The notes beneath the pieces are model-generated. The model was not told where the DNA came from and searched no databases. It saw nothing but the letters and a program-made list of their open reading frames with translations. A stretch of DNA of 64,000 nt from Glandiceps talaboti (Eukaryota; Hemichordata; Enteropneusta; Spengelidae). The DNA lies in the NCBI RefSeq assembly GCF_964340395.1, contig NC_135551.1, forward strand, positions 9,754,379 through 9,818,378, given 5' to 3'. Below, one piece after another: positions 49,605 to 61,447 of the stretch; positions within the stretch are counted from its first letter, which is position 1, and every line of letters starts with the position of its first letter. The position numbers were made by a program, and so were the translations under genes.

Positions 49605-49829
49605 CTGACGTGTACACCTCTATCTCCTTAATAACGACATTGCGAAATATGTATTGAGTCAACATCCACAAATCTTTAACTTTTTCAGGTCGATGACGAC
49701 AGAACCATTGGATCCACACAGAACCGTCAGCATTGTGAGACACATCAGCCGCATCATTAACATTATTTAGACTTCCACATGTTGAATGCGTTTCAGGGTA
49801 GACTACAAACATTGACGCCTGTAGATACT
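49605..49829 (-). CDS. Candidate extracellular-type exon of the modular secreted-protein gene
   Basis: The donor CGTCAG/GTATGT is at 49605/49604. Using the acceptor TGACTTGAAG ending at 49830 gives 225 nt and phase 1-1. A second possible acceptor (TCTACAG, start 49818) would give phase 0. The peptide contains STCGSLNNVNDAADVSH, DGSVWIQWFCRH and a terminal IKEIEVYTS, with two cysteines. The end resembles the last strand of discoidin or lectin-like beta domains (...I.EIEVY), but I do not assign it. Strand and phase match the EGF and trefoil-like exons. Confidence 0.6.
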
Positions 49830-50371
49830 CTTCAAGTCAAATGTAAAAGATAAAATATTGAAATTCATGTAAACACTCTAGTAGTGATAACTGTCTGTTT
49901 TACATAATGATTGTGGTAAATTTGTATTGTTAAATACTTTCATATTTCATTATATCATACACATGCATTAACAATCATAATAGTAAATATATTTTACGTG
50001 AACCCATGTTGTTTCAGGTATTTTTCCTCAATAGAATCAAAAGTATTTAACGTCATATAATCTAATATGGCGCCGGCACATGTCGACAGAGTGTTGATGT
50101 CTCTCATTGGTTTCGTGTTTTAGCTGGCTTTGTTTGACTGCAAGGACTGAATTTTCGGGTTTCAGTTGGCTTTGTCTGCCTCAAGGACTGGATGTTTGTA
50201 CAGGTATGTCCGTACTGAACGTCTTCATATTCGTAACTCGATATCGAATGAGTATCAACCAAGTTGATCACCAACCAGACTTGATACGACAACATAACCC
50301 ATCTCCCATAGTACATACACTCAAGCTCAACGGCAGAGGAAATGGGGTAAACGTGCAGGTTTACTGACCCG
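49830..50371. other. Intergenic or intronic stretch
   Basis: I see no gene or recognisable repeat between the exon at 49829 and the LINE that starts near 50372. Short open frames at 50104-50400 have no domain features. Confidence 0.4.
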
Positions 50372-52326
50372 TTTTCAGCACCAGGGCCTTCGTCCTCCAC
50401 TACCTAGCACATTTCTTTCTAATGTTCGCTCGCTGAGGAATAAGATGAACTATTCTATTTCATGCAAACAAAATGGGATTTCAAGGACTGGCTATTCTGT
50501 TTGGCTCGACCCTACCACTCCAGACCCAGCTGTCGAACCACCTGGTCATGCATACAATACACAGTGTTGATCAGTCACCTGAACTTTCTCATTCGTCAAC
50601 AGGCGGAGGTTGGTATTTTATGATAAACCAGAGATTGTGCAGAGATTCTACTGTTATTTCTAATTCATATTCACCTGAGTTAGAAACATTAGAGATTAAT
50701 TGCAAGCCATACTATCTACCAAGAGAGTTCAGTTTACATGTGGTACATGGAGTTTACATTCCACCATAGGTGAGTGCTACCATATAGTGACAATTCTCCA
50801 ATTATCTGATCAGATCACAGCTGTGGAAAACTGTCACCCTCATTCTACTGTCATTGTTCTTGTCATAGTCTCCCCCTCCCCCTTTGGTGACTTCAATCAC
50901 ACTGCACTGGTTTACAGAAAGCACCAGTGCCTAATTACAAACAACAAATCAGATGTTCAACCAGAGATGGAAAGAAATTCTAGATCATTGCTATGGTACT
51001 ATCCGTGATGCTTATCGTGCCATCGCTCGTGCACCTCTCGGTCACTCTGACCATCCCATGATCTAGCTACTTCCACAATACAGAGAGAAGTTGGAGACAG
51101 CACAGTTTGTAAATGGACAAATGAAGCCATCGCTAGTTTAAAAGGATGATTTGACGATACGGATTGGGATATATTTAAGGATTCACCTTCTAGTATAGCT
51201 TAGAACACAGATGGTGTAACATCTTAGCAAATGACAAACCTTGGTTTACTAAAATGGATTAAAAGGGTGATGAGTAAGCAATTAAAAGAGCAAAATCTAA
51301 TTATAGAGTCAGATTAGAGGAACACTTTCGGCTAATAACACCTAAAATGTTTGGCAAGGGCTCCAAAAAATGACAGACTACAAGAGAAGAACAGACGTTG
51401 CTGGCAGAGACGATGGTACACTCCCCGATCAACTAAATGAATTCTATAGTAGATTCAATTAACAAAACACCGCACATATCACAATCGGCATCAATACCCC
51501 CTCCACAAGCTTTCACCATCCAGGAGCCAGAGGTGAGAAAATTGTTTGAGACACAGAACAATAGCAAAGCAGTTGGTCCTGATAATACCTCGTCCTGTAC
51601 ACTTAAAAACAGTGCTGAGCGACTCTCTCCAGTTTTCACTGATATTTTCAAGGATTATCTTCAGCAATGCAAAGTACATGTGCCTGTTAAATCATCCATT
51701 ATTATACCAGTACCAAGGAAAAGTAAAATGTCGTGTCTTGATGACTACAGACCCGCAGCCTTAACCAGATGTGATGAAAATATTAGAAAGATTAATTCTG
51801 AAGTACCTAAAGTCTATTCCCAGTTTGTTACTTGATCAGTTTCAATTTGCATATCGTGCTAATAGGTGTGTCGATGAGACTTGGGCCTTAGGCCTTCGTT
51901 TCATACTACAATATTTGGAGTCCCCTCACACATACGCAAGGGTCCTCTTTTGTAGACAATAGCTCGGCCTTCAACATGATCATCCCACAGAAGTTATTCG
52001 ATAACTTAATTCACTCAAAATTGATCATTTAATACGTTTATTGGTTCTAGATATTTTACTAGATAGGCCTCAATCTGTTCAACTTGGACACAGATTATCC
52101 AAATCAATCATTTCGAAAACTGGTGCACCACAGGGATGTGTTCTGTTGTCCCCGTTGTTGTATTCTCTGTTCACGAACGACTGTGTATCTCATGAGTAAG
52201 GATAGCTACCCAGATTTGCTGATAATACCACTATCGAAGGGCTAATTTCAACTGCTGATAAAGCTAGGTTTAGGGCTTAGGTGGGGAATTTGGTTGACTG
52301 GTGCTCAAGTAATAATCTCGAATTAT

Positions 52327-52590
52327 ATGATTTGACGACTTCCAAATGCCTTGAAACTTTTCCAATGGAAGAAAAGAGATTCACCATTGTGTGATTCATG
52401 TAGGAAGTATGACACTTACAAACATAGGTATTGGGACTGTATAATTGCTCAAAATGTCTGGCGATATATTGAAAATAGTTTTGGAAGACTTTTGAATTGC
52501 AAATTTTCTTTAAACTTTAAAGTAATTGTTTGAGGGATAACCAGATGTAAAAAAAAAAAAAAAAAAACTTTGAGAATCTAGCAAATCTGA
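52327..52590 (+). pseudogene. LINE 3' fragment with poly-A nested in LINE B
   Basis: A short frame reads KRDSPLCDSC...KHRYWDC..AQNVW, the zinc-type C-terminal motif of L1/Tx1-like LINEs. It is followed by an A tract (52550-52567) and a further related tail. Confidence 0.55.
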
Positions 52591-53000
52591 TTATACTAGT
52601 TGGTAAATGGTCAATTCACAAGTATTGGACATGTAACCTTTACAATAAAGCTTCATCAACAATGGTTGCACGAAACGAACTCCTAGAGAGAGCTCATTCA
52701 CAAAATATGTCACTATTACTTGAAATCCTTTGATATTTTGTCTCTGAACGTCTCTATTAATTAAGTTTATAAGGTACTGTTTGTTTTTTATGTAATTGAA
52801 ATTATGTATTGTTATGTATGAAACCTTTGTGATGTAATGGTCAAGAGTGTGTGTAAAGCGATTATGGTTTAGGTCGTAGATGAACATGCAAGTCTGAAGT
52901 TTACAAAGTTTATAGATGTCAAGAATATTAAGTTGGTTGAAGAGAGGAGTAGAGTGTGCATGGTAGTCAGATAATGTTATGAGACGAACTAAATGTGAAG
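52591..53000 (-). pseudogene. Minus-strand LINE C-terminal fragment
   Basis: The minus strand reads TPLFNQLNILDIYKLCKLQTCMF and continues through HNRFTHTLDHY, the conserved C-terminal tail of CR1/L2-type RT ORFs. It is opposite in orientation to the surrounding LINE B and truncated. Confidence 0.55.
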
Positions 53001-53510
53001 TTTATACAACTGTAACCGCCAAAAAAGTGACAGTGTATGTTGTTTGTGAGACACCTCACGACATTTGGTCTTAGCCAAGGTGTACATGTACGTTTTAGTA
53101 AAGTTGTTTGGTATGGCAGTGCCACACAGCAGGAAAAAGACCAATCTCAAAACCGCTACCAAAGTCATTGGCATTGATGTACCGCCTTTGGAGTCGCTGT
53201 ATCTTGCTTGTTTGTCTAGCACATTAAAAAAGATATTGCTGACCTATCACACCCAGCACATAACATATTTGAATTGCTTCCCTTTATGTCATTCAGATCA
53301 AGAATTGTATGTTGTAAGAATAGCGTTTCTCCAAGAACAGATCGTGTACATAATTTGACATAAGCATTTTACAATTTGTGATTTGTGTCTGTTTTTTGAA
53401 GTGTAACAACGCCAAGGCGCATTCCTGATCGTCGTTTTTGTTGATAAACTATTCTAATCTAACCTAACCTAATCTAATCTAATGTAATCTAATCTAATCT
53501 AATATCTGTG

Positions 53511-54749
53511 AATCATGAAAATTTTGCTCAATTTTGTATGTGTTGCATTTTAATGTGTTATTTTATTTGTCGAATGATCTATGCTTACTTAAAAATGGGA
53601 ACTAGATCACATTTTCATTGTAAAACAAGACAAAATATGTAACATTTCCCACACTCGAAGTGTGCCTGTGAGTCTAAAGGTCCTCAAAGTAAAAATGGGG
53701 CAATAAACTAGTAATCGATACACTTTCCATTGAAATATGTTCTCACGACATGGATGCATTTGTATTAGTGTAAATAATACACAGGTAAACTACATGGTTC
53801 CTAAAGAGTCGACCACTTCACAAACTAGTAATAAAATGTAGAGGCTAATAGCAGCTATTAATGGTTATTACCTTGAATAGTTGACTAGCCACGGTCTTGG
53901 GAGAGTCGTTGGCCGCTAGCTAGGTAGGCTGCTAGCTTCTAGTAGGGGCTAATTGTGGCATGTTGGCTATTATGTATAGCTGACAATGTATTTATCAATT
54001 ACTGGTAGGGTGTCGGTTAATAACGTCCCATCTACTTTTAGCTACATTTACCTCAAATAGCTGTTAGATGGTAGTTATAATAAGCCCAGCTATTTTGGAA
54101 ATGCAGCAATCACTTTATGCAAACAGTGCCAGTGTCCTTCTCTCAGATAAAAATCCTACATTTCGTTGAAATAGACTCAGAACTACTTGACTTCATCAGC
54201 AACAGGGGTTATAAGGTCATAAGTACCCCCAAGATAATCTGTAACACTTACAATTTCATGCAAAGAATCATTGATGGGGTGATATTATTTGCTGGTTTTG
54301 CTAGAGTGCCTTTTCCTATTATATCAGTCCATTCACATCCTGTGAAAAAGTATTTGACCTTGGTAGCAAAGGTCGTGTAAAGGTCATTAACATTTCAATG
54401 TCACCAATTACGTTTACTTTATTAACATTGCTTTCCATAGAATTTTGATAGGTTTTTCGGTGCCCACAGCATTAGCTACAACGCAATTGTGGTCAAATCT
54501 GATCATATTATACGATTCTGTGACATTCATCGGGCCAGAGGTCAAATCGCCAAAATCCCAGAATGCTCAGGTGTGGCAAGGTGTCATCAATAGGTTTATT
54601 AAACTGTATAATATGATCTACAAAATCAACCAAAACACTTTAGCTGAAACATTTAGGTTAAGCCTTTAAAAGGTTGACTTATCTGCCAGGGCTCCTGCAG
54701 CTATTATGTTAAACTACCTATATCATAAAAATAAGAATGCTATACTTAC
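53511..54749. other. Gene-free stretch
   Basis: Two adjacent plus-strand frames (54117-54380 and 54445-54669) have no domain features or splice signals that I can support. The tetramer-like word ggctagctag recurs around 53890-53945. Nothing else is recognised. Confidence 0.4.
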
Positions 54750-55043
54750 GATAATTTTCATTGGTCAGCACTCTTACACTGTGTAAGGAGACTGCTGTTT
54801 GGAAATATACCGCCAAGAGATAGTACCTTATTTCATAAATGCAATAATTGATGTGAACAAGAACATTCATAGTTTTATGATGTGGAACAATATCCCGAGT
54901 TTTAAAGTCTACCTCCTCAGGCATGGCGCCAATCAATATAACAGCCTCCTTCCCAAGATAATCATCATGAAGTTGACGAATGCCATCATTCAGTAGATAA
55001 TTGCCTCTGAGCATATGGGCTTCTTCAATTATGGATGTCGGAG
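54750..55043 (-). CDS. Candidate exon of the modular secreted-protein gene (98 codons)
   Basis: The acceptor ACATAG ends at 55044 and the donor TTATC/GTAAGT is at 54750/54749. The exon is 294 nt, phase 1 at both ends. The peptide is open and balanced: a GKEAVILIGAMPEEVDFKT segment, then HKTMNVLVHINYCIYEIRYY, then LHSVRVLTNEN near the end. The single cysteine and alternating hydrophobic pattern suggest a beta-rich extracellular module, but I do not recognise the family. It shares strand, phase and spacing style with the trefoil-like and EGF exons. Confidence 0.65.
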
Positions 55044-55364
55044 CTATGTTATGTAGACCTAAATGTTTTGGATTTAAAAAAGAAATACTCGGATATTTGG
55101 TTGCATGCTACAAGGTATCATTGGAATAATCGTTCAAACTCAAAGACAGAAACAACAAGACGTATACCATGTGACCAAAGAAAGCATTACAGGAATCAAA
55201 TATTTATCAAAGGTCAGATACTTATACTTTCTCTGACTGGAGTACAACTAATTTTGTCCAGAATAGTGTTCCATGATTTTGAACCAATATACATACAGGG
55301 GATTGACCAATGCTATTATTGTATTTAATACTCATTAAAGGAAAAAGTTGTAGCAACGAACTTC

Positions 55365-56415
55365 ATAGGACAGGTGCGTATTATTATGGTAGATGTACGT
55401 ATCATATTATACGAAATTTGAAGCTTGCATTTTTAAGATACAACCTAGTTACCTAAAATCATTAATTATGCAAATTTTTCATTAAAACTAAGCTATATAA
55501 AAGATTTTATAGGACATATCCACTTTGTTATGGTTAACGTATGTACTAAATTGTATTGAAATTTAAGTATGCAGTCGTAAGATATAGCTAATTTCCAAGA
55601 ATCATTAATCATGCAAATTATTCATTAACACTGAAAGGTACATCAACAAGCTTTACAGGACATACGTGATTGTTATGGTTAACGTGTGTACTGAATTATA
55701 TTGGAATTGAAGTATTTTTTCAGATATAGCCTAATTATCGAAAATCATTAATTATGCAAATTATTCATTAACACTGTATGGTGCATCAACAAACTTGATA
55801 GGACATATGTGTTTTCTGATGGTTAACGTATGTACTAAATTATGTTGAATTTGAAGTATGTATTCTTAAGATATAGCCTAATTACCAAAAACAATTAATT
55901 ATGCAAATTATTCATTAACACTTTACGGTGCATCAACACACTTGATAGGACATATGTGTTTTCTCATGGTTAACGTATGTACTAAATTATGTTGAATTTG
56001 AAGTATGTATTCTTAAGATATAGCCTAATTACCAAAAATAATTAATTATGCAAATTAGTCATTAACGCTGTAAGATACATCAACGAATTTTATAGGACAA
56101 ATGTATGTTGTTATGTTTAACGAATATACTAAATTATATTGAAATTGAAGTATGCAGTCTTAAGATATTGTATAATTAGATGATTTCATTAATATGCAAA
56201 TTTCTCTAATTAAACATTAACAAATCTGGCTCAAAACCTAATCAGGTCTAGCTATTACCCTAACAATAATATATCCCAAATTTCATTACAATTGAGCCAG
56301 CCGATTTTTAGAAAATGGTGGCACAGACAGACAGACAGACAGACACACAGACACACAGACACACAGACACACCTTCTCCTTTTAATACCTCCCGTACCCT
56401 TATGGGAGGTAAAAA
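55365..56415. repeat. ~147-bp tandem repeat ending in GACA microsatellite and hairpin
   Basis: About six units carry ttaattatgcaaattattca, ttaacac, then ggacatatgtg and ggttaacgtatgtactaaat. The array ends in (GACA)/(CACA) repeats at 56320-56372, then the palindrome acctcccgtacccttatggg and aggt. Confidence 0.85.
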
Positions 56416-56679
56416 TATGGATTTTTCACTGGAATTACAGTTAATATTTAAAACATCAATGTTATTTTTTTAAATGTTTTTTCAATAAATTTGTTGACTT
56501 GTGACAAGTTCGCCTTTTTGTCAAAAAAATTCTTTTTAGTCATTTGTGAGGAATATATGTTGTTTTCGTGTTTTCTGAAAGTGCGGAAGTGTTGTTCGTT
56601 AATGTACACCTATCCATCCATCCATCCATCATTCACTCATCTAACTATCTCCATCTTCCTTCCATCTGTCAGTATGGCC

Positions 56680-56740
<61 letters not shown>

Positions 56741-56752
56741 TACATACATACA

Positions 56753-56784
<32 letters not shown>
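56680..56784. repeat. (GACA)n(TACA)n microsatellite
   Basis: Two adjoining tetranucleotide tracts. The open frames across them (Cys/Tyr-Val runs) are artefacts. Confidence 0.95.
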
Positions 56785-56819
56785 AAATAGTGTGGGTAGA
56801 AATTGGTTGATAAACATAC

Positions 56820-56963
56820 GTATTGATGATTTCTTATAGCAGTTCTTCTGACTGGGTTCCCAACAACAGTTCTTTGATACACACAATTGTTCAAACGGTA
56901 TGGTTGAGATATCCACGCCAGGGCATGGCTTCCTACGTGGACGTGGTTGCATACACAGCGTTT
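56820..56963 (-). CDS. Six-cysteine trefoil-like (P-type) exon of the modular secreted-protein gene
   Basis: The acceptor TTTCAATAG ends at 56964 and the donor ATAC/GTATGT is at 56820/56819. The exon is 144 nt and phase 1-1. Its peptide has six cysteines in the order C..PC..C...CC..C with signatures PCPGVDIS, QLCVSKNCCW and KNCYK. This matches the trefoil domain pattern of a central C-C-W pair preceded by a C four residues earlier. Trefoil domains occur in secreted mucosal proteins and glycosidase-like ectodomains. The usual final W-C-F/Y is shortened, so it is a divergent member. Confidence 0.72.
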
Positions 56964-57605
56964 CTATTGAAAAATTTTTAAAAAATGACAGTTGTTAGTT
57001 TATTTGATAATAATACTTTTGCCCCGGAAGTTGGGTGGATTGTTCTTTTAAATTACGTCCAACCTGCCAAAAATTGACATTTTATTTAGGGAGCCACCAA
57101 GACACCAGATATGTTCAGAAGTACCTCGATCCCGTCAAACGTAGCAAACGTAGCGATGCACAGCAACATTCTGAAACGTATACGTTTGTATAGGCTGTTA
57201 GCATGAGGGCGATGTCGAAATCATACCCGTACTAGTACCCAGTTCAAAATACTGCAATGCGTTGCTCCTTGAGCATTTCTTAGGTTTTGAAGGCAAGAAA
57301 TGGTTGATGTTACTGCATATTCATGATTGAAGAACAAATGCTGCTCCAGTCATGAGTGGACAATTATGTAAATGTCTATGCGGCAAAAGGCAAGGCATCT
57401 CATGAATATTCAATGTGTATTACTCTTTTTCTTATCATGAATATGCAGGTTTCAACCATTCCATACTTAAGAGGTTAACCCCTATGAGGCAAAGCGCAAC
57501 CGCTAATAAGGGTTACCTCTAAACAAAAGACGGCCAATAATTTGCACTTCGTATTTCTCGGCCATCGTGCGTAATATAAGTGATGTAAATGTTGTAAAAT
57601 CATAC

Positions 57606-57653
57606 CAGATTTAAACTGATTGCCTCCCATATGGGCAAAACCATAGATTTGGT
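57606..57653 (-). other. Possible 48-nt mini-exon, repeated elsewhere
   Basis: The minus-strand segment reads QIYGFAHMGGNQFKS, with donor ATCTG/GTATGA and an upstream TGTGAAG acceptor. It would be phase 1-1 like its neighbours. A diverged copy lies in the opposite orientation at ~59085-59148, and a partial one near 20010. It may be a dispersed repeat and not an exon. Confidence 0.3.
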
Positions 57654-58084
57654 CTTCACACATTGTTGGAATACAAAATTATAAACTATAGCATCAATAT
57701 GTGAACTATGCTAGTCTAGTTCCATGATAGACAGTATACAATTTTACCATCTAGTCAAGCCCATAACTCCTGTACAGAATTCTGTGCTCCCCCAACAGCG
57801 TGCATATAAATATGACGACGTCGTCGTCGAGTCCCCATGTTATTTTAGTGTAAACAGACTGGAGGTGGCGTTCTAGTTGGACATTTGCATATCATATCAG
57901 TCCTAGAAACATGAGAGAGGTCAAAAACGTTTGACAGCCTGTCAATTTGTGTTGGATTACTACTGACAGGCGCCGTTCACGCTTCGCTCACTATGTGGTC
58001 AAACCACAATTAACGCCTTGAGTCCACTGGCTTGACAACGGTAAAAGTGTATACTGTACATCATGGAACTAGTGTAGAACTATG

Positions 58085-58374
58085 CAAGCTCCAAATATCG
58101 TACAGTTTCATATAATCCATATCAAGAAACTTTTATAGAACATATGCGCTTTGTTATGGTTAATGTATGTACTGAATTATAATGAAATTAAAGTATGCAT
58201 TCTTAGATATAGTCTAATTACCGAAAATAATTAATTATGCAAATTATTCATTAAAAAATAATTTTATATGACATATGTGCTTTGCTTTGGCTAAAGAATG
58301 TACTACATTATATTGGACTGAAGTATGCATTCTTAAGAAGTATCCCAACAGAGAGACGGACAGACAGGCAGACA

Positions 58375-58408
<34 letters not shown>

Positions 58409-59351
58409 TACAAAATTGTTTTCACATGATTGAAGATAAAATTATTACCTCCTGTAAGGGGAGGTATTAAAATGCCGATGTCTGTCTATGTATCCGTCTG
58501 TTTGTCCGTCTGTGTGTGTATGTCTGTCTCTCTCTGTCACCATTTTCTTTACAATGGCTGGCTCAATCATAATGAAATGTGGTACATATGTTTGTGGTAA
58601 TGGCTAGAACTGATTAGTTTTTGAGCGAGACTTGTTCATGGCAATTAGGTCAATTTGCATATCAATGAAACCGACTAATTAAGCAATATTTTATTAGTAA
58701 TTAGGTTATATCTTTGAAATACATACATCAATTTCAATAGACTAACAGTTTTAATGAATAATTTGATTAGCAATTGGGCTACATCTAACAATGTGTTCTT
58801 CAAACTTCATATAATTTGGTACATATATCAACCATAACAATGCGCACATGTCAAATGAACTTTGTTGACACAGCTTTTACTTTTAATGAGTAATGTGAAT
58901 AACTAGTGATCTTCACTAGTTATATCTTTGGAATGCTGTCTTCAAATTCCGTATAACTTGGCACATACATCAATCATAAGAAACCACAAATATACTCTAA
59001 AGTCACATTTCATACAATTTCCTATGATTACTTTTAAATTAAGTGGTACATCATGTATACTAGATATATTGAATTTTGCATTCCAACGATGTGTGTAGGC
59101 CCAAAAATCTATGGTTTTGCACTTACGGGAGGCATTCAGTTTAAATCTGGTTTTGTTATTATTTTTCCATGGAAATAAACTGAAAAGTGAATCGAAGACA
59201 TTTGCATATTTGCGAGAAAGTCAAATAACGTAGGAAACAATAATGTGTGTGACATATTAAGTTTTCATTACTCTATTTCTTTAACTTCTGTAAGGAAGTT
59301 ATATATTAGAGATGAAAAATATGTTTGTTTGTATGTGTCTCTGTCTGTGCC

Positions 59352-59392
<41 letters not shown>

Positions 59393-59400
59393 GAATCATC
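58085..59400. repeat. Inverted pair of hairpin-tailed dispersed repeats
   Basis: 58085-58450 is in the same orientation as the array at 55.4-56.4 kb and ends in a (CA)n tract. 58460-59160 is related sequence in opposite orientation beginning with TGTCTGTC repeats. The palindrome acctcctgtaaggggaggta (58447-58467) lies between them. A further copy starts at 59285 (aacttctgtaaggaagtt) with (GTCT)n at 59350-59390 and ggctggctcaatt. Confidence 0.65.
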
Positions 59401-60040
59401 ATTTTGTCAAAAATGGCTGGCTCAATTCAAACTAAATTTGGTGCACATATTCTTTTGTGTAATTTCGAGAACTGATGAGGTTTTGGTAAATATTCCATGA
59501 AGATTAACGATCAATTTACATAAGTGATTGTTTTCAGTAATTAGACTATATCTTTTGAATGCACTCCTCAAACACAGTATTATTTTGTACACACATATAT
59601 GATACGGAAGCGCATCTGTCCTAATATTTTTGATGTAGCTTTTAAGTTTGATCATATATTTGCATATTTTTGTTTTCGGTATTTATATCATCTCTTGGCA
59701 AACTTATGAAAACGCCTGGTACAGTGTACCCTATGCTAATCTGAATATTAACCAGACGATCTGAATGCACGCTGGCTATTCGATACCACGATAAATCGTT
59801 GGCAATCATGTTGGCGAATTCGCCAAGTAAAATCTTTTGAAACTTTTTAGTAAGTCACGCAATAATGCCTTGCTGAAGAGCCTTGTTCTGGCATATGCAA
59901 GTCACGATTACTGCCATGTCATCATCGCTCACATGGAGATTTCAGTGGTGTGCAACCACGCAAATCATGTTTTGACTAAATTTTCAAGGTAAGTGTTTCT
60001 TGTTATGTATTGATCGGCACATATAGAGTGTGTACACATT
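59401..60040. other. Gene-free stretch
   Basis: Repeat-family sequence continues to about 59680. I see no gene between it and the LINE tail at 60041. Confidence 0.4.
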
Positions 60041-60300
60041 TTAGGTTACATGCATTATCAGTGTCAAATATGGTGTTTTTACCTTTAATATATGGTCTAT
60101 ATTTCGTACAGAGTTCAATTTGACCTTTGCAAGTTGTAATTCTCCAGGAATTGAGTTCCATAGCTTTGGTCCACAAATGACAAGTGCTCTGTCATTTATT
60201 GTATTATATGATCGAGGTACAACAAGATTTTGACTACAGTCATTACGCAAATTGTTGTAATAAGAATTGTTAGTGCGTGTGCATAAAAACGTTTCTATCT
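60041..60300 (-). pseudogene. LINE C-terminal fragment (minus)
   Basis: The minus strand reads NDRALVICGPKLWNSIPGEL, the conserved G.klWN.iP box near the C-terminus of CR1/L2 LINE ORF2. It is truncated on both sides. Confidence 0.55.
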
Positions 60301-60332
60301 AAAATTTCAAAACATTTGACGACATATTATTA

Positions 60333-60545
60333 AAGTGGCCATATGGATGAGAATTTGGTATTTATTTTGGATTTTTATTTGATAAAACAGCTTCACTATG
60401 TTTTTCTACTTGAAAAAATAATGTGAAAGAACATTGACCAAGTCCGTGTTCATAACTCAATACATTACAAAAAGATGCACAAAGTGTAAAAAGTTTGTTA
60501 TTGTACGTACAATAACAAACATTTTACACATTGTTTAATGTTTTG
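60333..60545. repeat. Dispersed repeat, partner at 63303-63500
   Basis: It shares aagtggccatatggatga, tttttctacttg, caatgtgagaga-like words and a terminal palindrome around TTGTACGTACAA with 63303-63500. The pair lies in the same orientation on either side of LINE C. Confidence 0.6.
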
Positions 60546-60779
60546 CAGTTTATTGAATGAAAACGATATTTTGAAAAAAAAAAGGTCGCTATAATAAGCT
60601 TAACACCATAACAAATAACACACTGCAAAACTCTTTATCCAACATACTGTCATGAAATATGACTTTAATCCTAATATACCTGTTAACCTAGTTGTGGTAA
60701 TGTCTAATCGCACCTTTTTTATGTGTATAATGTAAATTGGCGAATTTATATATCTTACTAGAAAAAAAACCACCCTCGC

Positions 60780-61445
60780 ACGTGCTATGACTCTTTTGTT
60801 AGGTAAAATCTGGCAGATGGCATAACGACAACTCGAATAAAGCAAATTTCTTCATATGATTAGCGCTCAGCAGGCATCGTGGATCGTTACGAATCCCACA
60901 CATTTGATGTAGAACTGTCACGTCACATCACGCGAGAATGACTCCGCTAACATTTTCCTAATACCCATGGTCAATACTCTGTTGTATGACCACAACAGGA
61001 ATGTAGCGCTCAACAGGGATCACTAACAGCAATGAATCTCACATATTTCATGTACAACTGCTGTGTGAACACAACTTGTGCTAATACCTGTTCTAATCCA
61101 TTCTGTCTAATTGGTAAATACTCCCGGACAAAACTCTCGCTTAGTACTATATATGGCATAACCACAAGTCGAATAAAGTTCACGTCAAATCGATTCATAT
61201 GGGTAGCGCATATGGGTAGGCAATATCGACATCGACGGAACCCACAAATTCCATGTAGAACAGTTCTGTGAACATAACTCTGCTAATATTTTTCTAATTC
61301 ATCCTGCCGAATTGGAAACTACCCCGGACAAAATTACCGCTTAGTAGCACATGGCATATCCCCAACTCGGAATAAACTCCCGCCTAGTATTGTAGATATT
61401 TACGGAACAACCACACCTCGAGTAGAGACCAAATCAAGTCGCTTC
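60780..61445. repeat. ~230-bp tandem units upstream of LINE C
   Basis: About three diverged units contain ttcatatg(g/a)..agcgct, cccaca(c/a)att..atgtagaac, ctgctaatatttttctaat and gcataacc(a)caa(g)tcg. They run directly into the LINE reading frame at 61448. Confidence 0.6.
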
Positions 61446-61447
61446 AC

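Larger units (their letters stand above)
50372..53510 (+). pseudogene. Rex1/CR1-type LINE remnant B with nested insertions
   Basis: The endonuclease starts at 50372 with LSNVRSLRNK and continues to SPELETLEINCKPYY with VYIPP at ~50769. RT segments follow: FTIQEPEVRKLF, KSSIIIPVPRKSK, YRPAALT (51490-51760), LDQFQFAYRANRCVD (51835), SSAFNMIIPQK and GAPQGC (~52130), and a YADN/FADD-like box at ~52215. The frame is broken at ~52326 by other LINE fragments. It resumes near 53060 with the C-terminal part (VPPLESLY, HPAHNIFELLP) and ends in a TCTAA microsatellite (53455-53505), typical of this LINE type. Confidence 0.7.
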
